Shown: positions 12,141 through 25,715, counted from the first letter of the stretch. The stretch is 64,000 nucleotides of DNA from Volvox africanus (GCA_030268105.1 BSDZ01000079.1:372001-436000), one strand, 5' to 3'. The notes: generated by a model not told the origin, from the letters alone. Numbers and translations: made by a program.

Positions 12141-15100
12141 GTGAACGCTGGATTTCTTGTTAACAAACATTTCGACCTTGTCTGTACCTTGGAACGCAAA
12201 AGACGCTGCCATACTATGCTGTGGCAGCTGTTTTCCGTTTGGCCATTAGGATGTTATCGGGTGGGATTTCGCCAAGGACGCAGGGATTTGCAACTGGATA
12301 TTGTATCAATACTGTCCTGGTGCAAGTACACAACTTCGTCGTCGGGGCGTCGGATTGGTTCCATTCTCCGCGACGACGTAAGCCTTGAGGCGGTCTTGGG
12401 ACAACATCATTCAGCATCCCAACATTTTGAAGAAGCTCTTCGGTAAGGGATATCGTATTTTGTGCGCAATCATATTTTTTATGTTGCCTATTCTTATTTG
12501 CCGACTGGATCACACATACTACCGGGACTGCAGGGACGCCGTGAAGGAGCGGCTCGCGGTTCATTTTGGACGACATGGGCGACGATGTTTGGATTTATCT
12601 TCATTTCAGCGGCTCCCTGTGAGTCTTTAACAGAGTGCTAGGACCGTGCGTTATGGAATGGGCATGTATCGAACGCTGTGGGTCTGCCAAGTCGGAGATA
12701 CGATGACTATCACGTGAAATGTTGATCATGAGAAGGAAAGCAAAAAGTCGAGGTGCTAGACTTTATCACGGTGCCTGTCGTCGCGGGCTGTACAGATAGA
12801 AGTCCTAATCACCATATGACACGGAGCCACCGATGATCACCACCACTTCATCCTGTCCACGGGTCCTTGTGTTTCAATATATATTATGGCAGGCCATCGA
12901 ATCTGATATCTATGCTTCCGCTGGCCACGACACATATTTGGGTGACCCAAGGCCTGATGCGCGTTCCACTCTTAAAAAGCCCCGACCCTTATACAGAGCT
13001 CTTTCAACTGATCGCAAGCCCGCAGGTAGAGGGCAACAAATTATTTTGCTATGTAGGCATGGCGTTCTCGCACCAACACAGTCCTCTGGATCAAGCTGTC
13101 GTGCGTTTCCCTGCTTAGTATTGCCAATCCAGCCGCGTCCGGACCACCTTCCTTCTCATCCCAACCCTTATTGTGATTTTTCCGCTCTTCCTGCTGCCAG
13201 GCTGCTGAACTTGTCCAGGCCTGCCGGCAGGCCCGTCTACCCATTGCTCAAGAAGAGGACCCTCGACTTCTCGCTGTAGCACTGCACCAGTGGCTGCATG
13301 CGCCGGAGGTGGCACTGCGGCCTGTTGGCTCCAATCTGCATGACGATGGGTGGGACCGCCCAGCGTCTCTTCGCCAATGCCTCTGGATTCGCCAAGGAGG
13401 AGATTTTTTTGGTGATAACGCCACGGGCGCGGTTGGAAATTCGGTTGCCGATAGCAAGGCAGCCGTGGATGTAGTGGTCAGATCACCGGCAGGCTCGGCG
13501 TGGCCAGCTGTTAGAAGAGGGAATGATGTAACGGTATTTCGGGACGGTGCGGCAGTAGCAGGGCATGCAGGTACTGGGGAAGCGGAGGTAGCTTTGCGAG
13601 CGGTGTCAGAACGTCAGGCGGATATATTGTTCGACGATGAGCTACAATGGCGACTGCAGCAGGCAGCGGCGGGTGCAGCGGAGGGGGTTTTGCCATCGGC
13701 AGGGGAATCAGGTCTGACGCTCCATTCTACCCGAGTAAGTGCTGCTTGGAGGACCCGAAGTGCAAAGAAGGTACAGCAGCAAGCCATGGGCTCGCAGCCT
13801 CTTAAAGAATCACCGGCGCCGCGGCCATCGCCGCAGCAGCCGCAAATGCATCATTCGGAAGCTCAATTGCAAGAACGGATTCCTGGACACGCCATCAGCG
13901 TCCCTGAGCCATCGTTCTTGTTGACAACCAACCTGCTGACGACAACCGGATCTTGCGCTCCGTCACACCAGCCTGTCAGCAGCGTGAGAGGAGCGTCGTC
14001 ATTCCACATACGTAGCGGTGGTCACGACGATAACTCTCTCTTGAACCTGCTGCTTCCTGTAAAAGGCTCTCCGCGGCCATCGGAGGTGTGGTATACTGGT
14101 TTTAGGCTTTCCTACACTTGGCGTAGGATTAGTCGTTAGTAGTGTTGTGCGGCCTCCTAAGGGTTGTCATTGAAAGAGTGATTCGAACGGAAGAAGTGCC
14201 GAAGATCCACTGTGATGTGTTAAACGTTTGTGGGACCTGGGACGGTGGTGGCTCCCTGTTTACAGTGACATACGTAGACGACAAAGACGTAAGGGTCCAA
14301 GCAAAAGATTGTAGGATTTCCGTTGCTACATGCGGAAGGCGGGTGGAAACGTGGGAACCCATTTACATTTTAACTTGCGTTACTCGTTTTGTCCTATCTG
14401 CCACCTCCCTGCATCTTCTCACCCACGCGGAAGTCAACGCGCGTCTCCGTGTGCTCTCCAGGGGCAGCTGCTGCTCAGGGCATGTATCGCTTAACTCAGA
14501 CCGGTTATATGTAGGCGATGATACTTTCTTTAAAGCAGCTGGCGCCTTCATCTGCGATATTTCCCGAATGTCCCATCTATGGCCGAGGTCTGATTGTAAA
14601 GGCACGGGGACCCTTTTTCCGATAACCCTCAGCGCCATTTTCATACCGGCCACTTCTGCCAATCCCGCCCTCACCTTACCAGGTGGTGGCAGCGGTGCGG
14701 CGCAGTCTACTTCGTGCGGGTTACACCTCCAAGGAACCCACCACATTGCGCAGCCTCCTGCTCCTCAGCCGAGGCGAGCTGCTGCGGTTGGTAGAGGTGA
14801 GAGAATAACAACAGAATCTAAGGGCTCCTGTAATTTAGTAAGTGAAGTGGCTCCTGTAATTTAGCACAAGTTGAAGGGATGAGCCTACATGACCGCTGAG
14901 AAGCACACGGAGAATATGGGGGCAGCTTTCGTCCATTATCGAGTGTGGATCCTTCCTAGCATGTATCCTTCGCGCATCAGATGCTCTTAGTGGTTCTGGA
15001 GGTACCACTTGAAGACAGATAGTCGGAGGATGAGGTGCGGATATACGCAGGGGTCCTAGCATTTCTGGCAGCTTTGGACAGCAGCACGCAGTGTAACTAT

Positions 15101-17862
15101 GTTCTAACGGAAAGGCAGGTAACTGATGCTTTGCTCACCCTCAGCATTTGAATGTCGCTAAGCGGATGGGAGGTTACCGGTCATCTTTCTTCCACATCCT
15201 TCAATCTAGTCTCATTCTATACGTAAAGCCAAACACAGCGAACGCCGAGGTTCAGGTCTATACTCTGCAAGCTCCCCCTTGCGTCCAACTCCCAATTCGC
15301 CTAGATTAATCAATATTGGCCTTATTATGTGATCATCCTGAGGTTGCATGAGGCCCGCCTGTCGTGTGTTTGAAACAGATTCACCTACCATATATGGTGC
15401 AGGTGACAGGTGCCGAAAGTAGGATTTCCAAATATGTACACGTGAACATACAACTACATGGACCGTGCACCGCATGCAAGAAGGGGACAATTGGCCTTTT
15501 TCCGCCCGAATGCAGAGCTTCAACAGGGGATGTTTGGCCGCAGCGGGCCAGGGCCGGGGGCAGCTGGCGGCCAGGCTTCTGGATATGATCACATGCACCG
15601 GCAGCAGCGTCAGCTCCGACAGCAACAGCATCGGCATTGGCACTGGTTCCAGCGCTGGCAGCAATGCCGCAGCAATGCATTCCAGGCAAACATGCAAGAT
15701 ATCAATACTGCCATCAGAGGTTGGAAAGGAGGTGGCCAGGGCAGGGGAGCCGCCCTCAGCACTAGTGCAGGCACCGGGTGGGGATCGCAGGCGCGTTGTA
15801 ACCTGGCTAGGACACGGAACGCGGATGGACGGGAGTGCGGACGAGCACGAGGTGTGGGATGATGAGCGGGCGGCGCTTGGGGATGTACGTCGAAGGCAGG
15901 TGCTAGAAACAGCGCGGCGGCGTCAACAGCTTATGGCAGCGGCAGCGCGACCAGAGGAGGTGAGTTCGTGTAGCCTTGAGACAGAATTGTTGGGAAGTGG
16001 TCGCGTGAACACATGGACGCGCTCTTGATTGTGTGGCTACGTAAGACGTGCAGGCGAGTGGAGTGTTTGGAGTTCAACAGCCATCCTTTCAGGGGGTTGG
16101 CCAAACGCTGCGTTCACACCCACTTCATCCCTTTACCTCAATCCCCACTAGGTCATTATCCTTGTCCTTGTATCTGGTCGTTTACCCCCTATTTGCATCT
16201 CTTATTATTTATCATATCCGTTCTTTAACCCTGTTCTTTCTCACTCATCGGTTATGGGATTCGATAGTCATATTTCAAACCTTCAGCTCTGCCCAACTTG
16301 CTAGACCGCCACATGGCTGCTTAAGGCGCGAGCTCAAGATGTGGTGCTCATCTCCTTAGACTTCGATTCCGAGGACAGCGCAGAATCACCTTCGACTTCC
16401 ACGAATGGATCTCGAATGTCGTACATGATAGTGGCAACGGCACTGTCCCACCGCCATGCGTATGCTTGCGCGGAAGCTGTTCGATACCAGGTTGGTGAAT
16501 ATAAGGCTGCATCGGTGTGAGAGTTAAATGAAACGTATGCGGAGGAAATATATTTCATGGTAAATAAACTGGGCATTGTTGCCGTAACAACCACGTGGGC
16601 CGCCTGTCCTGGGTACGAACACCATCAACCCAACTCCAGAAGATTCTCGCACCTGCTCACGATTTGCATGTTTACCGTGTTGCCTGCAATTCAGCCTCGC
16701 ATGTTGAGTCAATCATTGTAGGGTTCAATAGCGCAAACCGCCTCGGGGTTTCTCCCTGTTCTCGTAACTCGATCGTAACTCTTCAATCTCCGTCTTCGGC
16801 CCTTCGTCTGACGTTACAATCTTCAGATTCGGGAAAAGCTACAAGAACTGGCTTCCGAATGTGGCCCTGGTTCTGGAGCTGCGAATGGCAGATCCGACGG
16901 CTCGCATTCCGTTGCTGCCGCCGCCGCAATCCAGGGTGACGTATCAGTATCCGGCTTTAATGGCGCCGATTGGTTGTCATTGGATGCAGGTGCGCATATC
17001 TTTTGCTATTGGGAGGATGTGATCGGCATGGTATAATACAACCAGGGGATATCCTGGTACAGATCTGGCTACCTTACTAAAGTAGGGGGCTGTGGGCAAC
17101 GCTGATGGGTCCTAGAGGAGCCCTTTGTCGATGAGGGCCCTCCCCATAGATGAAAACAATTTAATAATACTTGATTGAGAACTAGGGACAGCGGGAACAC
17201 TCCAACCCGCAATTCATCAGCCAACATCACCTTATACCAGACTCATGCTGCAGGTCGTGTGCAGGTGCACGTGTTGACGCCCCAGGCACGCCGCTACTAT
17301 AGATTGGAGGACCTGTCAGCGGGGGCTGGGGATAGCCTTGATGCCGCCAGGGGCTCGGGAGTTAGGATTCGGATGGACCGGGACGCAGCTCCGACTATGG
17401 ACCGGTCCCCACGTCAACCCCGCATGCGGCTATTCGGTCCATTGGTCGATGGGAAGCGACTGCCGGACACCCCGGAAACCGCAAAGGTAGGCCAAAGGTC
17501 AGGCGAGTAAACGGGCTGGTTAGGTATCAGGAAGAAGAATTTATTGCAAAGTAGGTGTGCTGGCCTAAAGAGCGCGACCGCGGACATGAAAGTCACGAAA
17601 AACGAGGCGGTGTCGCAGATGCCGCACGTGGTCCTGCCGGGGACCTGGCAAGACAGGCATACTGATATGGTACTGACCAGCACTTGTGTTGCGGCTGCTC
17701 ATGAGGCTGCGTACATTACGGCCTAACTGTGTTTAAAATGTCGCAACGTCACAGCTAGTTGCTGTGGACACGCTTCTTCTGCAAGAGGAGGGGATTGAGA
17801 AGAGGATTGAGCTTCATTTGCATCCCCGACCGGCTGAAATGCATGTAACCAGCATGTATTGA
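12141..17862 (+). CDS. large helical-repeat protein with adaptin-like tail, possibly AP-5 beta-like (tentative)
   Basis: Supported exons, phases agreeing where stated: one ending 12442; 12534-12618; one ending 13100 (its start unresolved); 13201-13734; 14683-14796; 15023-15118; 15516-15959; 16326-16490; 16827-16989; 17254-17486; one or more around 17566-17720; and a last exon near 17757-17862 ending TGA at 17860. More exons may lie in 13735-14682. The visible pieces look like alpha-solenoid repeats (Leu/Ala-rich helices at 13201 and 14683), then a beta-rich part (DVVLISLDFDSE at about 16338; VQVHVLTPQARRYY at about 17259) and a conserved-looking tail (VDTLLLQEEGIEKRIELHL). That order resembles a large adaptin with an appendage. 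AP-5 beta is my best guess only; another scaffold protein is equally possible. The start codon is not established. Confidence 0.5.
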
Positions 17863-20073
17863 GATTCATCGTTCGTGGACCCTTTGTTCGGCATCCTCTT
17901 CCATTATTTCAGCTTTTCCCGGCTGGTGGTGGCATATCAACTAAGCCCTGGCATCTCAGTAAGCCCACTTGGCACTAGATCACCAACAAACCCCAACCCT
18001 TTGCAGGGTTAAGACGGTCCCCGACCACTGAGCTGGTGGCCTGCGCTCTCTCGGGGCTTGGGGAAGAGGGGACAGAGAAACGGGAACGGACGGGTTGGAA
18101 GGCTGGGCTAATTGGAAGCGTGCGGCGTGAGCGTCACCTTTCGTCAGGGTATTTGCCTTCCATGTTCCTCGTGTTAGGGTGCTAAGCTGCGCAATGAAGG
18201 CCGAGTCATGGGGATGAACACTGCCGGTTGCAGCCCGCGCAGGCCCCTGAGCTCTGGTGGCCATGCACGACGACCCCAGATATGCTTTCGAACATTCAAA
18301 CTGTTTTTCGAAATGGGACAGCAGAAGGGAACACGTGATCAAGGAATACAAGGAATGACTACCAGAAACATCCATAGAAGAAACCCAAAAAGGACTCATA
18401 ACGAACATCTGACCAAGGGAGTAACAGCGAAATAACAGCCATTTCATTTCATCAACTTGGACATTGACTAGACAACGTCGCTGGCTAATAACGTTAGGGG
18501 TTGATAACCATCCGCTCCATTCATCTCCCACCCCTAGTTCAATATGACGTTAGACGTCAGGCTCGGCTACAACAATCAGTACCGCTTTGCTACCATTGCC
18601 TGCTCAATCATTTCAACATTGTAGTTCCACATTGAAAGGTTACGCCTTAATGCACCATGCAACATAACGGTTCTATGGACTATGTTTCGGCTCAAACTTA
18701 CATAACGAGTGTATGCACAACGGCGATTATAACAGACATCTGTTAACCAATCTCTAGTGTCACCTTGGCTGAAATCACCCCGCCAGCAACCATCGTAGGG
18801 AATATTAGTCTATATACATTACACATAATTACGCATGACGGAGCCTGCGTCTTTCACACACACCGAGACAACAAATTGGCTCAGAAAACGGCGTTATTGG
18901 CATGGGTAGGTGCAAATTAACTCAATTTGAGGTTGCATTTGGTTACGATTTTATAACTTCACCCAACTGTTATTCACCCATTGTCATGTATTTGTACCCC
19001 ACTTACCTTACAAAATTATCCTCACCGATTACCGACCTCATCATGTGGCAGTCAAAAGCCCGTTATTACAAACAAACAGAAAAAAACTATTCAGGAGCCC
19101 GGAAGGACGACATCTTACTTCGCTGGTGATAGATGTTACCAGCTTCCACGGGCGCCCTGTATACGATGGAAACGAATCTATTTTCCATCACGGTTCATCG
19201 TCCGGACTTTGAAGGCTGCGGCGGTGATGCCAACGTTGCCACTTCCGTCCCCGCACCCATGGCGACGCTGCCGAACTACAGATCGGTATGTCACCCGCCC
19301 TATGTCATCTGTGGTGTAATAGTCGGTGCCACGGTGAGGTAGTACCTTCACGGCAGCATCCAAACCTGATCCTGAGCCCCATTCGCAGGCAGCGGTCGTA
19401 TGGTGCTCCAAGACTAACCGGTGGCAGGCGGCCCGGTACTGAGACACGAAGGTGGTATAGTCACAAATCTGCGATACACGACGTATACAGTTCAGTGTGT
19501 AGTACACGGCGGTAGCCAGGGTGGTACACCAGAAGGGGAAAAACCAAATGTGCATGCAAATTTCGTCCGGCATTCTGCACTCACACGTTTAGCAGAAAAC
19601 AAAACTTCTAGTTTACCAAGCCTTCCACCATGGCCGCGTTCCAAATACGAGCATGCTTCTTACACTCATGCCTTTCTCTCTGCCCATCAACCACAATGCC
19701 GCACCAGGTTGCTGATCTTGTTGCCGTACGCTGTGTCCCTGTCCACATCCACGTCTGCATCACAGTCAACAACAAGTGTGGGCAGCTGATGCAGGAAACC
19801 CGCCGACGGAACGCCAGAAACCTGCGATTCCAATCGCAAATGCACACGAGGTGCAGGACGCACGTCAGATTTTGCACATATACAAACATGCGTATCCCGA
19901 AGATGGATAGGGGACGCGTCTTGAAATGTCATCATTCCAGGCAGGTGTAATGAAGTGCTGGTGGTGTCCGTGCCTTCATGATTACATGCGGGAATTGCAC
20001 ATGCATGAAAATCGGGGGCGATACATATTTTCGCAGCTGCTATCTGCGCCTTACGGAATAGAGATGGACGGCG
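17863..20073. other. convergent intergenic region
   Basis: This lies between the plus-strand gene ending at 17862 and the minus-strand kinase ending at 20074. Short ORFs occur on both strands (for example an ATG at 19165 followed by a GTATGT donor at 19289), but none has recognisable domain content. I do not call a gene. Confidence 0.4.
19982..19986 (-). terminator. candidate poly(A) signal of the deoxynucleoside kinase gene
   Basis: TGTAA on the minus strand, about 90 bases after the stop at 20074. TGTAA is the usual poly(A) signal in Chlamydomonas and Volvox. The match is short, so it is only suggestive. Confidence 0.4.
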
Positions 20074-23000
20074 TCACACCTTGGTTGCGTCGATGATATG
20101 GAGGCTGTCCGCGAGGCTATCGGGAATCTCCACCATACCCAGTGCCTCGGGGGGAGCCTCCGCCAGCGGACGAAGTGCCCCCAGGGAGGGCAGCTGCTGC
20201 CGTTCCCGCTGCTGCCTATTGATGCCAATGAGGTCAACGTCTAAATCTGCTGAACACGAGGTGGACGCTTCATACGAGGGTCGCTTTCGTGCTGTCGTTG
20301 CCACCCTTGCTTCCTCCGCATGTCGCTGCAGCAGCAATTGCTGCTTTAGCTCGCATGCACGCGTGGCCGCATCTAACAACCAATCCTCATGATTTGCATG
20401 GAGGCACTGAAGGCGGTGGGACGTGTCGGGCAAGACAGCGAAAGGAGTTGGTAATGACGGGGCGGTGCTGGCAGTTGCCATCAGTGATACGAAAACGCGG
20501 TAGCGAAATGAGATGCGGACGGAGATCTCCAGCCGGGAAGCGCCAGCTGGATAGCAATTATCAAGAAGGCATCGAATAATGACGGTAGGACAGCAACGGC
20601 AAATGCAGTTCCCTTGTGCAACATATCCCCACACCTGCAAGTAAGCGATGGGTATCCCCCCTTCCTCACTCCGCGCCCGCTTCTTGAGGCGGGCCATGCA
20701 GGTCTCCGGCGATGCGCGCAGGTAGATGAGTCCATTTGGAACTAGTGTGGGCAGCGAGGCCAAGATGGGACTGCGAACGGGTGTGAGCCAGCAGGGGCCA
20801 GGGATGGATAATCAATCAGCAAAAGGCCCGGAACACGTTGTGGATATGCTCCCGCCAAGCCAGCCCGTCCATTCGTAATGCGACCAGCTGATCTGTGGGG
20901 GTTAATAAGGCTTTCACAATGATAGCACTCAGATTCCGCAGATTCAGGGTCGAAACCTTACAAAGCCTGTCTGGCAGGTACTCCACTCTTTTCAAAAAAT
21001 TTCTCCCTCCTCCCCTGTCTCCTTAGTAAATATGCCCCACATGGTTAGCTCACCCAAACCAGGCGTCGTAAATAGCCAATTCGTGGTCAGCGAGATCACA
21101 AGAGGCGTGTACGGCACGCACGAAGACCATTCGGTCAGAGAAGACGGAGCGCTCCAGAATGCGCGCCTTATCTGTGCTGCCATACGTCTCCCGCTCCTGC
21201 ACCAACCCCAGCCACCATAGCATAGGGCGCCTTAGAGTTCCGTAACGTCCACTTGCTTCTCGAAAATGTCATCAGGAGTAATGGTACCATTTATCCTCTT
21301 TCCTGGCCCCCTACACATCAGACATACGCATAACAGGTGTCCCTATACAAGGGAGACATAGGACTCCGCCCAAGTTAGTAGGCCGCTGGTGAGGAATGCC
21401 ACCCTGTAACACTCACACAGAACGTATCGCATCGCACGCACTTTTACCTGCACTGCACCATTGATACATGGATCACCACCCTCTGCCTGCAAACGGGATC
21501 TCTGCCAAGCGCAGCCCTCTTGTGAATATCTCCCAAACCTCCCGCAAACGATTCATGTAAAGTCGGATACGTACAAGCTTCCTTGGCCATGATGCCTCTT
21601 CCTCCGGACCCGGTGTTACCAGGGCCCTACCCAGCCCCCCAGTGCGCGCTAACACACGGACGTCGCCGTCCACTCCTTAGGCGGCTGCCCTTCCGATGTA
21701 ACCATGATGCACCAAACTTGCGTGTGCTTACATTTGACCATATCTACCCAGACATGCAGGCAAACGAGTCCAGGATATTATTCAAGTTCCGCCGACATGT
21801 CCAGGTCGATTGGTTAAGGTGTCCATTGCTCCCATGCACGGGACCCACACCTGCAGAACCCGGGTAAGGAAGACGAAGTTCTGGAATGTGTAGGCCATGC
21901 GCGCCGGGTCTCGGTAGAATAGGTCCAGCAGGTTGACAGAGGAGCCGCCCACGTTCTGCCATTGCTCAATAGGTTCCTTAACGAACTAGGGGACGGGGTT
22001 ACAGTGCACAAACACAGAGGAGTGAGCAACCCAAAGACTGATAGAAGAAGACGAGGATGTAGAAACGGGAATGGAAGCGGCGGCATATGAAGTTAGCACC
22101 CAGCGATCAGCCACCCTGATACCACGTGAAAAACAGTCTAAATAATGATCGCTCTGGACGTCGCGACGGACTGAAGAACGGGAAGTAAAGCAAGTTGTAA
22201 CTTTACGTTGGGAGCCGTCCTGCGCCGCGGGAGTAAAGCTACAAAAATCGACCCATAGAGCTACGGACAACCACCAACTTCCAATGACATGGGTCAAACC
22301 GCACCGCACCTGCACCTGCACCATCTGCTCTATCGCAGTCGTTGTGTTCAAAAGCCTCCTCAGGTGTAAGAGTTCTTAAGCCCACCAGGCCGTCTGCTGC
22401 ACACTCACGCTGAATCCCGTGTCCGTTAGCAGGTGGCGCTTGAGGATGGAGAGGAAGGTGCTCTTGCCAGCACTGATGTTGCCCTCCACGCTCAAAGTCA
22501 CCTGCAGCCGATTGAGCGTTGAGGGTGCGATTCATAAAAACGCGGCGACGACACAAGCAGCAGAGGTGGGAATGCTGATAAAGCCAGATAAGCATCAAGC
22601 AAAAAACGTAACATTCGTGACCTTGAAACCCCGTATTCAACACATATCTGGCTTCTAGTCTCCAGCCCGAGCCAAGTCACAAAATGACCGCAATAAGAAC
22701 TCAAACAAACAGCCAACAAGGGCTGATGCATCACCAGTTAAGCACATCAGGCTGCAACCGATTATGCCCGCATACCTACAACCTCTGGCACCTACATCCC
22801 GGACCAGCTGCTGTCATAGTTATCACACCGGGAGTGCGCGCCCGTTGTTACCAGTCCCGATTACAATACACTGCCATTTCCAAGCCCATCAATTAACTAT
22901 TAACTCGACGAACTTACTATTAACTCGACGAATTTCCATATGTACAACGCATCCATGTGATGCCATCCAGGAATCTGCTACTTCAATTCAAACTGCAATT

Positions 23001-24161
23001 GCTCAATGAGCACATTTTCCCCACTTAGCCCTCAGCCGTCAGTAATACCACAATCACAGTCAAGCCACCGTTACCCATGCAGACCTGCTCAGAAGTCATG
23101 CCCAGCATCGCGATCGGTTCCACGGGACCCGCCCGGGAACCCATGCTTGCTTTCGGCCCGATCTGGTTGGCGCCAGCAGGGCTTGCAGACGCCGACGTGG
23201 CCCGAAAGTCCTCCATTGCACAAAAAAAAGCCTCCATGGCGTTCAGCTGCTCCTCGTCCCGTACTTCGATCTTATCCTTAATATGTCACCGGAAATTGCG
23301 GGGAGACGGAACCATGTGTCCTCCATTCATGTCTCGTTTCGGCGCAATACACGTGCACAGTGCACATGCATGTAATTTGAGTGCATGCAATAATATCCAC
23401 CCATATGAGCATGCATACGTGGACTATGCATAAATGTTTACAAAAGGCTGTTAGGTATGTGCTTGTGTGAATGGGTACTGCTTTACAAGTAGGAAGCATC
23501 ATACCCCGACACATCCGGACAGACGACTACGAATACATTTCCACTGAGGTTACCGTGATTTTAACCGATATAAAATAGCATTTTGAGGAGGAGGACAGGA
23601 TCTTGCCATGCTGCCCGTGAACAACATTTGACTTGCCTGCAAGAAGCAGCGGAAGTTAGCTTTTTCCTTATTGTAGGCCCAGCGAAAGTCGCTCAACGTG
23701 AATATATCATGCCGCTCTAGCTGCTTGACGTGCAAGTGTGCGGACGGGACCATTAGGATATCATCCGCGTGTGCCGGCAACGGTGCGCTGCCCTCGTTTC
23801 CAGAGCTGCTCCTCTTGGAGCGAGTTGTAGAGCGGGTTGTGGTCGCAAACGAAAATTCGCCTTTGTGAGCCGCGAGCCAAATGTTCCGATGCCGGCGGCT
23901 GTCCGGAAAAAATGTCGTCGCTCCCAAATACTGCAGCGGGGATCCTGACAACGTCCTCGGTGTTGATATTAAATCCGGGACAACCAAGGCTCTCTTCTGT
24001 GTCAGAGCCAGGCTGCAGCCAAGGAGACAGCGCATTTGAATTTGCATGTCGCCGCTGAGTCTGGAGTCCCAGGAGATTGTAGAGTAAGCACAGTCACCTA
24101 TTAGACACTTAACAAAAACGCAGCGTACAATCGTTATTGTTGCCGACCTAGCTAAACGCAT
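20074..24161 (-). CDS. dNK: deoxyribonucleoside kinase (plant dNK-like)
   Basis: Exons (minus strand): 24161-23637, 23276-23085, 22501-22409, 21976-21851, 21196-21054, 20770-20635, 20406-20074. Phases agree, giving about 515 aa. The enzyme phosphorylates deoxynucleosides for nucleotide salvage. Seen: P-loop GNISAGKST near residue 246; EPIEQWQNVGG, where the family binds substrate; YTFQNFVFLTR; ERSVFSDRMVFVRAVH near 327, with the family's ERS motif; LIYLRASPETC; and a lid-like arginine-rich RLKKRARSEEGG followed by HEDWLL. These closely match Arabidopsis-type dNK. The first about 240 residues are an extension without a recognised domain. A basic start (MRLARSATITIVRC) could be an organelle transit peptide. 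That start is the furthest upstream ATG in the open frame and is uncertain. The first intron has a GC donor (CAG|GCAAGT). The C-terminal 80 residues are low complexity. Confidence 0.9.
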
Positions 24162-24732
24162 TAATGCTTGCAGTAATCCTCTTCAAATGCAACGCCGTAA
24201 ATGCTATTGATATGGCATCAGCCTCAAATATCAAGGAAGAACGACTTTCTGGCGTGCTGGGGTTTCATTAATCCCGTACACAATCAAGCAACTGCTCGGA
24301 CGCTTTTACGTTTCCCTCAACTCCTGACGTCCAGAGTACCAAGGGGCCTGACTCATAATTTGCCATCGCGCATATAGATTTTCCTGCGGTGATGGCAGCG
24401 TTATCCCTCATCAACAGGGCTAATGTCATGTATATAATTTATGTGTTCTGTCCATGGTCGAAATGACAGCCAGGCATCCTTTACATTGTCCTCCTCTGGC
24501 TTAAGCACACTTCGACATTGTATAAGCTATGTCACATGCATGGCCCCGCCTATCTACATCTAAGCGTCCTCATCGTTTCCTTCAAGCAAACCATCCATGC
24601 GGTTCCGAGGAGTATAATCTGCGCTTTCTAGTATGTCCACCGTTCGGATTGCCGACCAATCCCAACGAATGTACATGCTTAGCCCTTCCATCCCTACCAG
24701 CCGGCCCTGTTCCCACGTTAATGGTCTCGTGC

Positions 24733-24880
24733 GCTGCAGCAATGTCTTCGTGAGTTATTTACGGACCAGTATATTGCAATAGAGGCGGCTGATGCCGCTG
24801 CAGACGCTGTCAAACAGACGCTACAGAAGGGAGCGATTGTGTTACAGGCAGTACGGGTGAATGCTACCCAACGGAATTGA
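24733..24880 (+). CDS. orphan terminal exon candidate, unknown product
   Basis: After a possible acceptor (GCTGCAG at about 24732) an open frame reads CLRELFTDQYIAIEAADAA and onward as a regular amphipathic helix (repeated A/D/V/K/Q spacing), ending in TGA. TGTAA motifs lie about 75-95 bases downstream. I could not find upstream exons on this strand; they would have to lie between or within the introns of the antisense kinase gene. I do not recognise the family, and it may be chance. Confidence 0.2.
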
Positions 24881-25385
24881 GACTGTAGAGAGCCAGCTTG
24901 ACAAAGGGTTGGCGAGGGCAGCCTAGTGGATTTGTGATGTGAGCGGCAGTAATGTATGTAATATATGTAATATGATGTAGCTGCATCTGTTCATCCTGAG
25001 ACGGCGCTTCGCATTCCTTCAAAGATCGGAACAGCAAGTAGAAATGCAGGTGTTCCTGTTCCCGTTGGGGTATGGTCAGGGCGGGTAGCTGATGAACGAT
25101 AACCGACGCTTCGGCCCACTTTCTCCTGCTACCGTCCCGTTATCATCACCGCGAGTGATTATCACCAATACGGACGTCCTTTCCAACATGGGCATCTTTG
25201 ACCACCCTGTAATACATGTTACTGCAATATTACCGTCAATCCCAATTACTAGCCTGGGCCCCCGCTATCTTCATCAGCAATACCATGCCTCCCCGTCTCA
25301 CACTCTACTTATACGCCGTAAGCAGGCACCCGCCACCGCCCGAATATTCCTAAGCTGCGGCGCTGTGAATCCAACAATGAATAAC

Positions 25386-25715
25386 CGCAAGATTAGTTTA
25401 TTCAGGAACCCCGGCCACTGAAGCCCGGCCACTGATTCCCCCGGCCATTGATTCCCCGGCCACTGAACTCCGGCCGCTCCAGCTTGGTCTGGATGAGACG
25501 GTGCAACCAGCCGCTGAAGCCACGGCGCCGCAGCAACTTAAAGCTGATGCGCAAGAACACCAGGTTGAAGAGGCTGTACAAACCTTCTACAAGCGGTATA
25601 CGCGGAGACGTGCCCTTCTTCGTCCTACCTTGTTCTTCGCAGTGGCGAAGGACGTCTACTTAGCTCCTCACCCAGGGTCTATGCCTCAAACAATGGACCA
25701 TGCCCCGACCAATTA
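25386..25715 (+). CDS. short Pro/Glu-rich ORF fragment, unknown
   Basis: An open frame of about 110 codons. The first part encodes P-A-T-E-x-R-P-L repeats from a 15-bp tandem repeat. The middle is rich in A, E and Q, and the end (VQTFYKRYTRRRALLRPTLF) is basic. The composition is unlike random sequence, but there is no clear start, family or splice context. It could be an exon of an undetected gene or a retroelement gag remnant. Confidence 0.25.
25408..25476. repeat. 15-bp minisatellite, about five units
   Basis: Five imperfect units of the form CCCCGGCCACTGAAx run head to tail. In the plus frame they encode Pro-Ala-Thr-Glu-like repeats. Confidence 0.7.
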
